64,000 nt of DNA from NCBI RefSeq assembly GCF_910592395.1, contig NC_088309.1, positions 12,962,599 to 13,026,598 on the forward strand, written 5' to 3'. The first letter of the stretch is position 1. Each line of letters opens with the position of its first letter. Position numbers and translations under genes: made by a program. Shown piece after piece: positions 44,208 to 55,183 of this stretch. The notes under the pieces were generated by a model, which saw nothing but the letters and a program-made list of their open reading frames with translations, did not search any database and was not told the origin of the DNA. Source of the DNA: Lineus longissimus. Taxonomy: Eukaryota; Nemertea; Pilidiophora; Heteronemertea; Lineidae.

Positions 44208-44225
44208 TGGTGTGAGAACCCGAAG
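44208..44225 (+). promoter_or_regulatory. Probable primer-binding site
   Basis: TGGTGTGAGAACCCGAAG begins with the TGG that pairs with the CCA end of a tRNA, 7 nt downstream of the LTR end. Which tRNA it matches was not determined. Confidence 0.55.
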
Positions 44226-44328
44226 TAGAGGAACAATCTATAAAGTTCGCTCTACGTTGTGAGATCCTGCCTCTCAAGTTCAAGAACTCAATATATTTAT
44301 GACATTGTAAGGATCGGGACATTTCAGC

Positions 44329-44640
44329 ATGATTCCTCCATCACTATCAGCTGTATTGGAAACCTTACAACTTCCGGCTCCAGATACATGGAATCTGCAG
44401 AGAGTGGAACATGGTATCGGTACGTCACTTCTGCTCAGCTGGAACGAATTCAAAGAAGCCGCCTTGGAATATTTGTGTCCAGGAAAACAATTTGTTGGTA
44501 TGAAGTCGCCTTCAACCCTACGGCGTGATCAGCAACGATTACAGAACTTTAGAAAAACAAAGGCTACGCTTGTGAGGTTAGTGAGTCGAGCAATGTTATT
44601 AAACATTGCGAGACAAATACCATTTCTGGGAGCAGCTTAA
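44329..44640 (+). CDS. Internal ORF of the LTR element, unknown
   Basis: A 103-codon frame (LQLPAPDTWNLQRVEHGIG, WNEFKEAALEYLCPGKQF) begins 104 nt after the probable primer site. It sits in the gag position but shows no CCHC knuckle or capsid signature. Function is unknown. Confidence 0.4.
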   Translation: MIPPSLSAVLETLQLPAPDTWNLQRVEHGIGTSLLLSWNEFKEAALEYLCPGKQFVGMKSPSTLRRDQQRLQNFRKTKATLVRLVSRAMLLNIARQIPFLGAA

Positions 44641-44690
44641 CTGTTGCTTCCTCTACATGTGACATTGCCGTTCAGTGTTCTCCTCTTACT

Positions 44691-45055
44691 GTGTCTGCTG
44701 AAATTCAGTGCCTACCAATGAGAGTATCCATTAGTACTCAAACTGTCGGAGAATATGTCTCAACCAGCACCCAAGGTGAAGAAACCAGTATCCCTGACAC
44801 GCTATCCAAACAGACTAACTCGGTGAAAGTATCTGTTCCTGCTCACAAAGGCACCATCAAAACAAAAGGCCAAAGAGTGACTGAAAAAGTGATAAGAGGA
44901 GGAAGTTCTTTGATTCTGAGGACTTTCTGATCCAATGGAAAGATCATCCAGCCAAGTGTAACACATTGGTCAATGCTGTTCACCTTGATCAACGGGCCAA
45001 GGATTACATTCTGAATCGAGGACATAAGATTCGCGGAAAACGTGTTGGGCTGTGA
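44691..45055 (+). CDS. Ser/Thr-rich frame leading into a chromodomain-like stretch
   Basis: The frame 44691-44930 encodes a Ser/Thr-rich segment ending VTEKVIRGG. In the next frame (about 44888-45055) the sequence reads KRRKFFDSEDFLIQWKDHP, AKCNTLVNAVHLD, KDYILNRG. The pattern FLIQWK-x-x-P-x-x-x-NTxVxA recalls the aromatic and WK residues of chromodomains, which target some gypsy integrases to heterochromatin. A frameshift separates the two parts. The chromodomain reading is a by-eye inference. Confidence 0.35.
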
Positions 45056-45558
45056 ATGATTCAGAGTTGTCATCTTCGTATGATAACCATCAGACAATTA
45101 TTTCAGCTTTGAATGACCTCCCTGGTAAGGTGAATGCTGACGATAAACAGCCAAATGCTTCTGTAGTGACCAGATCAACTCAACCGGGTAATTGGTCTCA
45201 ATCAAACTCTGGCAATTCAGTGAATAAGCCTAAGGTCAAGTATGCTCCTCTGAGACCAATCCAGACCTATGACACGAAGAATGGCGTTATAGCAACAGTC
45301 ATAGCTGAGAATCCATATCGGGCTATGACCAGTTATACACATTCTGGAAGGGACACTGTGTCGACTTTTGTCAGGAGCTTTCTTGCAAACCATAGGGAAC
45401 TCTCTGCACCAGAGCCATCTGAAATCTCTGTTTGCATGCACTCTCCAAACTCGGGCAGGAAATTCAGTATTCATCCTGACTTGACGTTCAATCAGATCCC
45501 TCCACAACAGAGCCGTCCTCAAGGAAAACATGTCATTGAACTGCTGCTAGACTTTTGA
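45052..45558 (+). CDS. Orphan ORF of the LTR element
   Basis: This 168-codon frame (NDSELSSSYDNHQTIISALN, KYAPLRPIQTYDTKNGVIAT, SFLANHRELSAPEPSEIS) follows the chromodomain-like stretch. It is polar, has no Cys clusters or hydrophobic segments, and resembles nothing I recognise. It is the largest frame of the element and is intact, as expected for a young copy. Confidence 0.45.
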   Translation: MNDSELSSSYDNHQTIISALNDLPGKVNADDKQPNASVVTRSTQPGNWSQSNSGNSVNKPKVKYAPLRPIQTYDTKNGVIATVIAENPYRAMTSYTHSGRDTVSTFVRSFLANHRELSAPEPSEISVCMHSPNSGRKFSIHPDLTFNQIPPQQSRPQGKHVIELLLDF

Positions 45559-46047
45559 ACGGATACCCAAGGCAGAATCTAGAATGTGTGATCTCAGTCT
45601 CCAGTATGTCTGACATATATATTTAGTTTAGACCTAATTTAGATTAGGACAGATATTGTATTTTCTAAGGCTAATCCGGACATTGAATTAGCATTATTAT
45701 TAATATATCTTCAGAACAATGATTTGAACTTTTTCGGACATCGGGGAATATTTTTGAAATTTTAGCTCTTTCCATCTGCCTAGAGAAAAGACATTATAAA
45801 GCAGAAACTTGACTTTAATTTTGATTAGTTAAAATGCTAATTGCAGCACAGTTTTTTTTTAATGATCTGAACCAGAATAGCGTAAAGACTCTTGGTCACA
45901 ACTTGAGTGTTGAAATAATGTTGATTTATTGTATTTCATGTCACTTCATTTTATAAGTCTATGTACACTTGTACATGGTTTTGTCCTTGGTAGACAACGT
46001 ATAATTCGCAGGAGCGAATTTGATTTTTAAAACAACAGGAGTCTTTT

Positions 46048-46543
46048 ATGGTGTACTTTTCACCAAAAGTACAAATTTACAAGTTATCATTTCTCATAAT
46101 GTTTAAGGTGAATATTTGACATATCGAACATGTCAAAACACAAAACTACTTAGCTAATTCTGAAAACAATGGTTACTGAGGGTTTAACTCTTTCATTATA
46201 AAGGTCATTGTTTTATTAATCAAGTATGTTCAGACAAGTTGGAGACGCTTGATTGGCAAGTGTAATTAGTACAAGTCTTTCAATCAGAAACATGTTTGAT
46301 TTGTCAAAGTTTGTATTATGTCTCCTCGGTGATTTTGTGTTGTTATAGTTTTCATGGTAAATCAAAGATTGTATATGGTCATTCAGGTCTTGGACTCCAG
46401 CCTGTGAACACCAGATTTGGACTCGCCAATCTGTGACTGTAACTATCCATTATATAAATGCTGTATTTTTAAGAATTTGGAATATACAAGAAGAAAGGAT
46501 CTCCATCTTCAAATTGTTTTGTCAGAAGCTAGTTTTCCCCCAT
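46048..46543 (+). repeat. 3' LTR (496 bp)
   Basis: Nearly identical to 43706-44201 (one visible difference, GATTTGTC for GATATGTC). The sequence just before it (AACAACAGGAGTCTTTT) is not a clean polypurine tract. Confidence 0.85.
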
Positions 46544-46551
46544 AATACATG

Positions 46552-47123
46552 CATGGCTGTCCAGCAGTCTGGGGGAAGGGGGATGGTGTCAGCAGTTATC
46601 AAAGTTCACCACTCTATAGTTGCATTAAATGTGACTAATACATACGATATGCGACCAATTATTATGTGTGTATCGCACATTGCGATATCGAAAATGAAGC
46701 TTTATTTTGCGACCTGTATTAGCTTGTGCGATCAGTTAATACCAGTGAGAGTAAATCCAAGAACCCTATGTCATGTATGTAAAGTTGCAAGGCCAGTGTC
46801 CAAATACATGCGTAGGTATTGCAACAGACACCGCATCCATGGCAGCCAGAAAATCGATCCTGCTTCCATGCACTAAATATGTATGCAGCATAATAAGCGT
46901 AATGAAACATTGTTACTTAGAAGAGCGAGGTTGCTTTCGTCACGTGTCTTTCCCATATTTGGCAGTGAGCCTGTTCGTGTGAATGAACTTCTAATAGCGT
47001 GGCCTTATTTGGAAGGCTGTCTTTGGAGGCATCCAATCACATCGAAGCCCGCGCAACAGGGTCTGTAGTGTATGCATAATTTATGCGCTGATGCTCTTCA
47101 GTTATGGAGGCCTGGTAGTTTAG
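46552..47123. other. Spacer between two LTR elements
   Basis: No gene or repeat was recognised. Overlapping frames on both strands (46433-46982) are not supported. Confidence 0.4.
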
Positions 47124-47127
47124 TACC

Positions 47128-47403
47128 TGTGGTGATCTCGGTCTTGACGGCACCGTTGCTAACTGTTGCAAACTGTTGCTACGCAGGGTGACGTCATCAC
47201 CGGGTTTGGCGCATTCTCCTCCTCTGACGTATGTCGATGAAGCCTACGTCTTCAGGCGATGTCGGGCGGTCACGGCAGGGGATTGTTGCAAAATGTATGT
47301 ACGTTGTTGGAAGAAAAAGAGCGCACGAAATAAAAAAGAGAGACACCGTATTTGAGCCGTTTTATGGCATTTATTACAAGAAGAGGAGCGGAAGATTATT
47401 ACA
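47128..47403 (+). repeat. Gypsy 5' LTR (276 bp)
   Basis: It runs from TGTGGTGATCTCGG to GGAAGATTATTACA and contains TGACGTCA (47189-47196) and AATAAAAAA near 47328. It preserves the uninterrupted site (GCACGAAATAAAAAAGAGAG) that the F3 array occupies in the 3' LTR. Confidence 0.88.
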
Positions 47404-47416
47404 CTGTTGTGCAGCG

Positions 47417-47422
47417 GTAAGT
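47417..47422 (+). promoter_or_regulatory. Splice donor in the gypsy leader
   Basis: GCAGCG|GTAAGTG lies 14 nt after the 5' LTR. It is a strong donor consensus and pairs naturally with the acceptor at 53560-53561 just before ORF3. No conventional tRNA primer site beginning TGG was seen between the LTR and this point. Confidence 0.6.
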
Positions 47423-47642
47423 GATTGAATCTGCGTGAATTATTGTAAGTTAAAACCCCCAAAAAGTTAGAATTCTCCCGTGAGTTGAGCGAACAAAGTC
47501 GGAGCACACTGACACTGTGCCGAGTCAAAGAAGAAGGTTGAAGTCGGTGATTCCCCGTTTTGATAAATTTAAAATAGTGTGTTATACGCTTTGTGAGGCG
47601 CACTAAAGTACACGCTTTGTAGTACACTAGATTTTTGGAAAT

Positions 47643-48902
47643 ATGGATACGATTGTTGAAATTGATGCTGACACAGGCCGTGAAAGTGGAGATTTCCAAT
47701 GTGAAGGAGGGATGGAAGTCGGCCGGGGTTTTAGGCGGGAACATGTTCAAAGTCCTGACGAAGAGACAACTGCTTCAAGCAGTGCACATCATATCAGTAA
47801 TGATGGGTTTGCTAGGCCTAAACAAACCAGTGCCAGTAAGCCTACACGAGATAGTGTTCATTCGTTAGGCATGGGTGAACCAAGTGCAAGCATGGCTTCT
47901 TTGAGTCACTCTTATGAACATGATGCCGCCCTAGGCGTACAGGTACCAGATCAGATGTCTTCGTTTTTGAAATGCTTTGCTTCGTTGATGCAAAACAGAT
48001 TAAAGCAGGAGCAGTCAAAACCGCCTACGTCTGCGAAGGTGCAGGCTCCAAAGAACTATGCGCCTAACCTTAACTTTAGAATTTGGTTAGAACAGTTCAA
48101 TTCATATGCGGATCTGGCTAGAATCCCAACATCACAGAGACGGCAACAATTACTGTCCAGACTTGAACATCAGGCCTATGTGGCAGTAGCCAATCTTAAT
48201 CTTAGTGAGGAGATTTCTTATAAGGATTTTACGTCAGCCCTAGAACGGAGGTTCCACAACACAACCAGGGAGGATTACAAGCTACAGTTGAGAGCACGTC
48301 AACAGGGGTCGACAGAGTCATGAGAAAGATATTCTGATGCATTGCAGGAGTTAACACTAAATGCATATCCCAACGGAGGTTTTGAACTGCAACAAGAAAT
48401 GGCTTTGGACCAGTTTTTAATGGGCGTGAAATTGTCCGAGGCATTAAAACAGCAGCTTTTAATGAGTTCACCAAAGACACTAGAGGAAGCCATAAGAAAG
48501 GTGCGACAGTTGGAGGCCGCCCAGCTACTTTTGAATCAGGGACACAGCACACAGCACACAGCTCAAGAGAGACCAAGGCAAAGGATAGCAAGTGTCGCTT
48601 CAAGTTTACCATTGGTTCAGCCCCAATCTGAGACGAGCAGGGTGTTAGAACTTCTTCAAAAGATGGAGACCCGAATTAGCTATTTGGAGAAACCTCGTTC
48701 ACAGCAATACTCCAGGGATGGATCTGGAGACCAGGGTCTCTGCTGGCGGTGCAAGGAGGCCGGGCACAAATCCAGCCAGTGTCCCACTGTTGAGTGTTAC
48801 AATTGTCACAGTTACGGGCACATCTCCAAGTCATGCCCTAGGAGTTCGGAAAACTCCAATGTGAGGTCGTCAAGGGGCGGACGGACCTCAAACCAGCAGT
48901 AG
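47643..48902 (+). pseudogene. gag: Gypsy gag (one in-frame stop)
   Basis: Gag packages the element RNA. It starts at ATG 47643 and runs in one frame to TAG at 48900-48902, about 419 codons, interrupted by TGA at 48321-48323. The capsid-like region holds NFRIWLEQFNSYADLARI and QRRQQLLSRLEHQAYVAV. The C-terminal part has two CCHC zinc knuckles, CWRCKEAGHKSSQC and CYNCHSYGHISKSC, typical of nucleocapsid. The same frame reads on after the stop. pol lies in the -1 frame with an overlap, as is common for gypsy elements. Confidence 0.9.
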
Positions 48903-48934
48903 CTCCAGTTGAAGATAGTGGCCAAGTTGACAGC

Positions 48935-51900
48935 TTGATTGATCAGGATTTCTATGACCCTGCTTTAGATCGCATAGAAATAGGCTCTGTTTTAGGTATG
49001 CCACTGCCAACTTTGCCACACTATTTTAAGAAGGGGAAGGGAGAGGATAACTTGACACCTCAACCACTCCTTGCTAGTCATGTTAACAACACGGTGCAGA
49101 AAAACATTCTTTATAATCCAGTGAGGAAGAGTGACTTGCCTGCAGTTATGGAGACATCTGAACAGAGAGTGGACCAGGCTAGGAGTACTGCCTTAGTTAC
49201 TACTCATGAGGAAACTACCTGTCCAGCCTTAGATATGTCAAACAAGCGTAAGCATATGGAAGTGAGTCAGTCAACACTTAACCCGGTTGCCAAAGTCTTT
49301 AAACCAGCGTCGAAATTGAGTTGTGGTAAAATTCCTTTGTCAATTGGTCACATCAAGTTTAAAGATACCAGTTTGTATGTCAGTGGAGAAGTCGTGGGGG
49401 TGCCCACAAATATTCTTCTCGACACTGGGGCAGGACTTACCTTGGTTAGTAACAGCCTGTGGAAGCAATCAAAGGAAACAGATGGAAAGGAACTGAAGAA
49501 GGTCGATGGGTGTTTACAATCTGCTACTGGAGATAAACTGAAGATATTAGGCATGGTTGACATAACCTTCCAACTTGGATCCTTGGAATTTGAACATCCG
49601 ACAGTGGTTGTGGAGATTCTGACTCATGACTGCCTCTAAGGGAGCGATTTCTTTACAACCAATGATTGTGCAATCGATTATAAAACAGCGACGCTGAGGA
49701 TTGGTGAGAAGGAAGTACCACTCCGGAATCACCGTGAGGAGCCAAAGGTCTGCCGTGTTGTTCTGGGAAAACGAGTAACTATTCCTGCCAATACGGAGAT
49801 GATTATTCCGGGGAAACTAGCCAAATCACCATCAAAAAGTCATTTGGTACCAGGACTAGTTGAAACAGGATATAACCAGCAAAGATTCACAACAGGAAGA
49901 TCTCTGGCGTCTTTGGACCATGGTAAGGTGCCAGTGAGAGTAGCCAATTTCTCGGACAAGCCAGTGACAATACAGTCAAATCGAACAATTGGATGGTTTC
50001 ATCCAGTGGAGGAGATCAGTGCTGCTGAGGGACTGGAGCAGTATCGGCGAAAGGATCTGGACTTCAAGCCACCGAAGAAAACGAAACGATCAAGACGCCC
50101 GAAAAAACCAGAGAGTATTTCACTGGAAACTAAAGTGCCTGTCAGTGAGCAGAAAAAGCCACAGGTTAACATTGCGAACATTAAGACGGTGGATAACTCT
50201 GAGTCTGATAATAATTGCAAGGATAAGTCTTCAATTTCCAGTGAGGTTCCTGATAATGAGGCTGCACAAGCCCGGTTAGAAAAGCTTCTGGAAAAACTGG
50301 AGATAAAGGATCTTGACATAACCGTGGAACAAAGAGAAGTAGTGACAGATCTTATCGCAAGACATCAATATGTTTTCTCTATGGGAGATTTCGACTTGGG
50401 AAAGACCACTGTCATACAGCATACCATCGACACAGGAGATGCGGTGCCGATCAAGCAGCGAGCAAGACGTGAACCTCCACATCAGGAACACTTTGTTAAG
50501 GACACAGTCAAGGAACTATTCAATCGAGACCTGCTCAAGAAGTCAGATAGCCCTTGGAGCTCTCCGATCAATCTGGCCAAGAAAGCTGATGGCTCATACA
50601 GATTATGTGTGGATTACCGGAAACTTAATTCAGTGACAGTCAAATCAGCACAGCCATTAGCTCGAATAGATGATACTCTGAACAAACTTTTGGGAGCCAA
50701 GTTCTTCTCTACTCTAGATTGCGCCAGTGGCTATTGGCAAGTGGGTATGTCACCTGAGGATCAGGCCAAGACATCGTTTGTGACGGGAGTAGACCAATAC
50801 GAATGGAAAGTGATGCCATTTGGTTTAACAGGAGCCCCTTCAACGTTCACACGCATGATGAACACAGTCCTGGGAGGACTGGACTTCTGTTTGGTTTACC
50901 TCGATGATATCATTGTTCATTCATCCAGTTTTGAAGAACACATGAGTCAGCTGGATCAAGTATTCACACACCTGGAAGCAGCCAATCTGAAGTTAAAACC
51001 AAGCAAGTGTAAACTTTTCCAAGAGATGGTGAAATTCCTTGGCCACATTGTGAACACTGGAGGCATATCAACAGATCCAGAGAAGGTTGAGAAAGTAAAA
51101 AATTGGCCTACTCCAACTTGTGTGTCAGAAATTCGTTCGTTCATGGGTCTTGCGACGTACTATCAAAAGTTTGTCCCAGACTTCGCTCAAATTGCCTCTC
51201 CATTGCACAATTTGACAAAGAAGGGTGTGCAATTCGCGTGGTCGGAGCAGTGCGAGAAATCTTTTCAGACATTGAAGGAGAAGCTGATAACTTCACCGAT
51301 ACTGGCCTATCCAGATTTCAGCAAGGACGCCGGATCTTTCATTCTCGATACAGATGCAAGCGATTTTGCCATAGGAGCAGTTTTGTCACAAAGGCAGAGA
51401 GATGGATCAGAGAAGGTCATAGCCTATGGGAGTAAAAGTCTACAAGGAGGTGAAATGAATTACTGTACAACAAGGAGAGAAATGTTAGCATTTGTTACAT
51501 TTGCAGAGCACTTCCGGTACTTTCTGCTTGGGAAGCAATTTCACGTGCGGGTAGATAATATGGCATTGAGATGGCTGTTGAACTTCAAGGAACCTTCAGG
51601 ACAAATTGCGAGATGGCTAGAAAGGTTAGCAGAGTTTGACTACGTCATCGAACATCGGCCAGGAGTAAAACATGGTAATGCTGATGCATTGTCTAGGAGA
51701 CCAAAGAAAGTTCGGCAACATGGAGATTGTCCATCCTGTGGACCCACAGACCGACCAGCACCTCCAATGGTTAACATAGTGCAACTAAAAACTTCTCTAG
51801 ACATCCCGGAACTAACGATTGATGAGATCAGGAAAGCTCAGAAGGAAGATCCAGATATTCGGGCCATTCGACAACATATTGCTGAGACGACGGAGAAACC

Positions 51901-52873
51901 ATCACAGAAGGCACTACAGTCATCTCTCCAGCGAGCTATTTGGGCTCAGCATGGTCTACTGGAAATAAAGCACGGAATCCTATACTTGAAAAGCCAGGGC
52001 AAACTCCGACTAGTTCTTCCTCAATCCTGCATTGCCACAGTCGTCAAGGAATTACACCAAGGTTATGCTGGTGCCCATCTTGGAGTACAAAAGGCTGTCT
52101 GGAAAGTGAAACAGCGCTGTTGGCTCCCAGGACTGAAGAAAAATGTAATAAATTACATTCGTTCTTGTGAAACTTGTCAGAAGTGCAAATCCGGAAAGCG
52201 CACTAAAGCCGACTTACAGAGTATTCCAGTTGGTCGTAGAAACCAAAGAATTCACATTGACATCGTAGGACCAATCAACCCACAATCAAGGAAAGGAAAC
52301 CGTTACATTCTCGTGGCCCAGGATGCTTTCACAAAATGGCCCGAGGCGTGGCCTATCAGGAATCAGAAGGCTACAACATGTGCTAAGGTGGTGGTGAATG
52401 AATATGTTTGCAGATTTGGTACTCCAGAGAACCTTCACTCGGATCAGGGGACTAACTTTGAATCCAAAGTATTCAAGAAAATGTGCAAACTACTAAATAT
52501 TCATAAATCCAGGACCACAGCTTACCATCCGCAATGTAATGGACAGGTTGAAAATTTCAATGGATCCTTGAAAAGAATGCTGACAACTATGGTGGACGAG
52601 GAGGGTAGGGACTGGGATAACCACCTTCCAGCTTCCCTAATGGCCTTTCGTTCAGGAATTCAAGCTTCTACCTTAGAGACCCCAGCTGCGATGACCTTTG
52701 GTGAAGAAATGAACCTTCCACTAGACCTCGTCCTTGGAACATCTAGTACATCAGACAATGAGACTGAGTCAACGAAGTATGTTTCGGATCTCCGGAAAAA
52801 GATAGAGCGTGCACACCGAAGGGTACGGGAAAATTTGAAGATAGCGCAGAGACGTCAAAAGGACCCACTATGA
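48935..52873 (+). pseudogene. pol: Gypsy pol: protease, RT, RNase H, integrase
   Basis: One frame with a single in-frame stop (TAA, 49637-49639); the nominal start codons are not real, since the frame is open upstream of 48935. Domains in order: aspartic protease (LLDTGAGLTLVS), RT (LDCASGYWQVGM; catalytic YLDD in CLVYLDDIIVHS), RNase H (DTDASDFAIGAVLSQ; TRREMLAFV; VDNMALRWLL), integrase HHCC finger (H..GAHLGVQK, CETCQKC) and DDE core (HIDIVGP, HSDQGTNFES, AYHPQCNGQVENFNG). It ends early at 52873 because of a frameshift near an A-run at about 52858. Confidence 0.95.
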
Positions 52874-53444
52874 CAGAAATTCGAAGTCCTCATCTTTTAA
52901 ACCGGGAGACCAGGTTCTAGTCAGAAACCATTATGTGAAAGTCGACGAGGTTTCCAAGTTCCATAAACCATGGAAGGGACCATTTGAGGTTTTGCAGAAG
53001 TTGGCCAAGGTTAACTTCAAGTTATTTCCACTAGGAGGATCCAAGAGGGACTCCAAGGTAGTTCATCTCAACAATATGAAAGCATTTCATACGGGGAAAG
53101 ATGGGGAGCAGCTGGATGAGATAGGATTAGTAGGGAAAACTTCAAGAGAAACTGCATTAGATTCTCACGAGGTGGAGTCCGATTTGGAATCTTCCCCTAT
53201 TAAGTCTACTCAACTCACTGATAGTCCTTCTTCCGAGGATGGTTCGGACATCGACCATGAAGAGAAGCAGTCTACACGTACATTACGACCCCGCAAGAAC
53301 ATCTTGAAGCCGGCGCGTTTTGGAATTGATTGCTGCAGCCTTCATCAGATGCAACAGGAAATCATCAAGAAGAAGAAGAAACGCTGGTTGAAGAAAGGCA
53401 GTAAACTACGCAGGTTTGGCTGTCAGGATAGCATCAATAGTTAG
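52866..53444 (+). pseudogene. Gypsy pol C-terminus (shifted frame)
   Basis: After a +1 frame change the integrase C-terminus continues: FKPGDQVLVRN, then KPWKGPFEVLQKL, the GPY/F-type motif that follows the integrase core of many gypsy lineages, and VHLNNMKAF. A long acidic/Ser-rich and then Lys-rich tail (LRPRKNILKPARFG, KKKKKRWLKKG) ends at a TAG at about 53442-53444. No chromodomain is visible. Confidence 0.8.
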
Positions 53445-53521
53445 TCAAGATGGAACCCCTGGTCTCCTCTCAACGCTTTGTTAGAGATGGAAGCTTGTGC
53501 CGCTTTGGTCACAATGTAGGT

Positions 53522-53561
53522 TACTAATGAGGCCGTTTTCTTTCTTTTCCTATCGTTTCAG
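53522..53561 (+). promoter_or_regulatory. Branch point, pyrimidine tract and splice acceptor before ORF3
   Basis: TACTAAT (53522-53528), a pyrimidine-rich stretch and CAG ending at 53561 are followed directly by the ORF3 ATG at 53562. The distance from the branch A to the AG is about 34 nt, within the normal range. With the leader donor at 47417 this would make a spliced mRNA that skips gag and pol, the way env is expressed in retroviruses and errantiviruses. Confidence 0.65.
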
Positions 53562-54410
53562 ATGGAGTCCGTTATCAATCTAGATGGTTTGCCGCATGAT
53601 GTGAAAGAGGCAAAGTCTGAAGTTACAAAGGCCCTATATTCGTTTGTTCATCGAAGACTCCCGTTTCGTCAGGAGGTGGACATCCCTTTTATTGAATTGG
53701 AGCGATTGATAGAAATATCCACATCAAATGTTGTCGACGTAAAACTCACTCTCACCAGTGCAATGATCCAAACATTTAAAATGCTGATTTTCCGGATCCG
53801 TCCAAGCTGGAATGTCCAGATGAAAGCTATTAATGAAGTGGTAACCCTTGTCATCATGTTTCTTAAAGAAAGAGGTGTCAGTGATTTGAAAATTAATGAT
53901 GTTAGAGATCGAGTACGTGTGCTGCAAGATAGAGTTAGGGAGTACAATGCCGCTGGGAAGCATCGTCCGCCGATTTTGCTTCTCGGGGACTCCATGTTTG
54001 TCAAGACCAAGCCATCTTCAGATCTGTTTCCATTAGCTTTTTCAGGGCAGACGGCAGAAGGGTTGAGAGTGATGTTGAAGAGCATTCAACCCAGGCTGAA
54101 TATCAGCGATGTTGTCATCACCCACGGGCTTAACCACACTAACGACTATGGGGAGCCGGAAGAAGACATGATCATCATCAGAGATTTTCTTATACAACAT
54201 TACCCCATGGCCCGCATTTTTCATCTTCAACTACCAGTCTCCCCAAAGGTGGCGAGAAGTGATGGTATGATGAGACGTGCACTGCGATTTAACGGAATGA
54301 TGCAACGAGTTGGATTCCAGTCCATTCCTCATCCGATGCTGAATAGATACGGATTTGACCATGACCAGTTCCACTACTCCAAGATCGGGAGGACCACCGT
54401 CGAGAGGTAG
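53562..54410 (+). CDS. Gypsy ORF3: SGNH/GDSL-hydrolase-like protein
   Basis: An intact 282-codon frame sits between pol and the 3' LTR, where some elements carry env. The N-terminal ~130 residues are helical-looking, with no signal peptide or membrane segment seen. The C-terminal half has SGNH blocks in order: ILLLGDSM (nucleophile Ser), AFSGQTAEGL (oxyanion Gly), ITHGLNHTND (block III Asn) and FDHDQFHYSKIG (catalytic Asp and His three apart). SGNH enzymes are esterases or lipases. Some CR1-type LINE ORF1 proteins carry esterase domains, but I know of no standard gypsy ORF3 like this. It is intact while gag and pol are broken. Confidence 0.75.
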   Translation: MESVINLDGLPHDVKEAKSEVTKALYSFVHRRLPFRQEVDIPFIELERLIEISTSNVVDVKLTLTSAMIQTFKMLIFRIRPSWNVQMKAINEVVTLVIMFLKERGVSDLKINDVRDRVRVLQDRVREYNAAGKHRPPILLLGDSMFVKTKPSSDLFPLAFSGQTAEGLRVMLKSIQPRLNISDVVITHGLNHTNDYGEPEEDMIIIRDFLIQHYPMARIFHLQLPVSPKVARSDGMMRRALRFNGMMQRVGFQSIPHPMLNRYGFDHDQFHYSKIGRTTVER

Positions 54411-54969
54411 ATTGTGCAGTATGTCAGGGGACAATAATCAAGTACGAATGGGCCGGAGACCCCTTCTCCCGACGATTTGAAGGGAGGGGATGGGAGTAAC
54501 GCATTGGATACTCTTTGGCGCCCATTTCGTTACGTCATTATAAATTTGCTGAACAATTATATTCCTTCATGTTGAATTTTACAGTCATTATATAATTGCA
54601 CTGTTTGGGGAGGGTTAATTGCAAGTAGTTTTGTGTAAATAATAGGAGATAAGTGATTTTTTATTTGAGCAATGGTATCATGTAGATTCTAGTCATGTAA
54701 ACCACTGTAAGTTTAATAGTTAGTAAGGTGGTAATTTAGGATTATAGATATAGATATTGTGTTCATTGTGTACAGGCGATGTATATAGATTGAGGTGCGG
54801 TTACAGATACCGTTAGTTTGAAATAATCTTCGTAGGAATCACTAAATTTTGTATAGAATATTAAGTATCACTAAGTATATCATCCAGTGCCTATGTGGTC
54901 GCTGCCATGTTTAGTTTCCATAAGGAATCGATGGTCAGAGTAACTCTGACCAATTTTTGAAGGGGATGG
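54411..54969 (+). other. Gypsy 3' untranslated region with polypurine tract
   Basis: Non-coding, AT-rich. It ends GAAGGGGATGG (about 54959-54969) immediately before the 3' LTR TGTGG, a good plus-strand primer polypurine tract. Confidence 0.75.
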
Positions 54970-55183
54970 TGTGGTGATCTCGGTCTTGACGGCACCGTTG
55001 CTAACTGTTGCGAACTGTTGCTACGCAGGGTGACGTAATCACCGGGTTTGGTGCATCCTCCTCATGTGACGTATGTCGATGAAGCCGACGTCTTCGGGCG
55101 ACGTCGGGGGGTCACGGCAGGGGATTGTTGCAAAATGTATGTACGTTGTTGGAAGAAAAAGGCGGAAGGAGAGCGCACGAAAT
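54970..55183 (+). repeat. Gypsy 3' LTR, left part
   Basis: It matches the 5' LTR from TGTGGTGATCTCGG to GCGCACGAAAT, with several substitutions and a 10-bp insertion (GCGGAAGGAG). It is cut by the F3 array and resumes at 58608. Confidence 0.85.

Larger units (their letters stand above)
43706..46543 (+). mobile_element. Young non-autonomous LTR retrotransposon
   Basis: Two 496-bp direct repeats (43706-44201 and 46048-46543), differing at about one position by eye, bound 1.85 kb of internal sequence. They start (A)TGGTGTACTTTTCACC and end TTTTCCCCCAT. A primer-binding-site-like TGGTGTGAGAACCCGAAG lies 7 nt inside the left LTR. No RT, RNase H or integrase is present; the interior holds short frames in different phases, so it depends on another element. 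ATACATG occurs just outside both ends (43695, 46545) but is offset from the LTR termini, so the target duplication is unresolved. Confidence 0.8.

Noticed and set aside
43695-46551. ATACATG at both sides of the young LTR element as a target-site duplication
   Set aside because: The two copies are offset by several bases from the LTR ends and 7 bp is unusual, so it may be chance; left unresolved.
47244-47750. A 168-codon minus-strand frame across the gypsy leader
   Set aside because: It is antisense to the LTR, leader and gag start and has no recognisable domain.
48229-48612. Minus-strand frames under gag and pol (also 49999-50319 and 53669-54085)
   Set aside because: They are shadows of the well-supported plus-strand genes.
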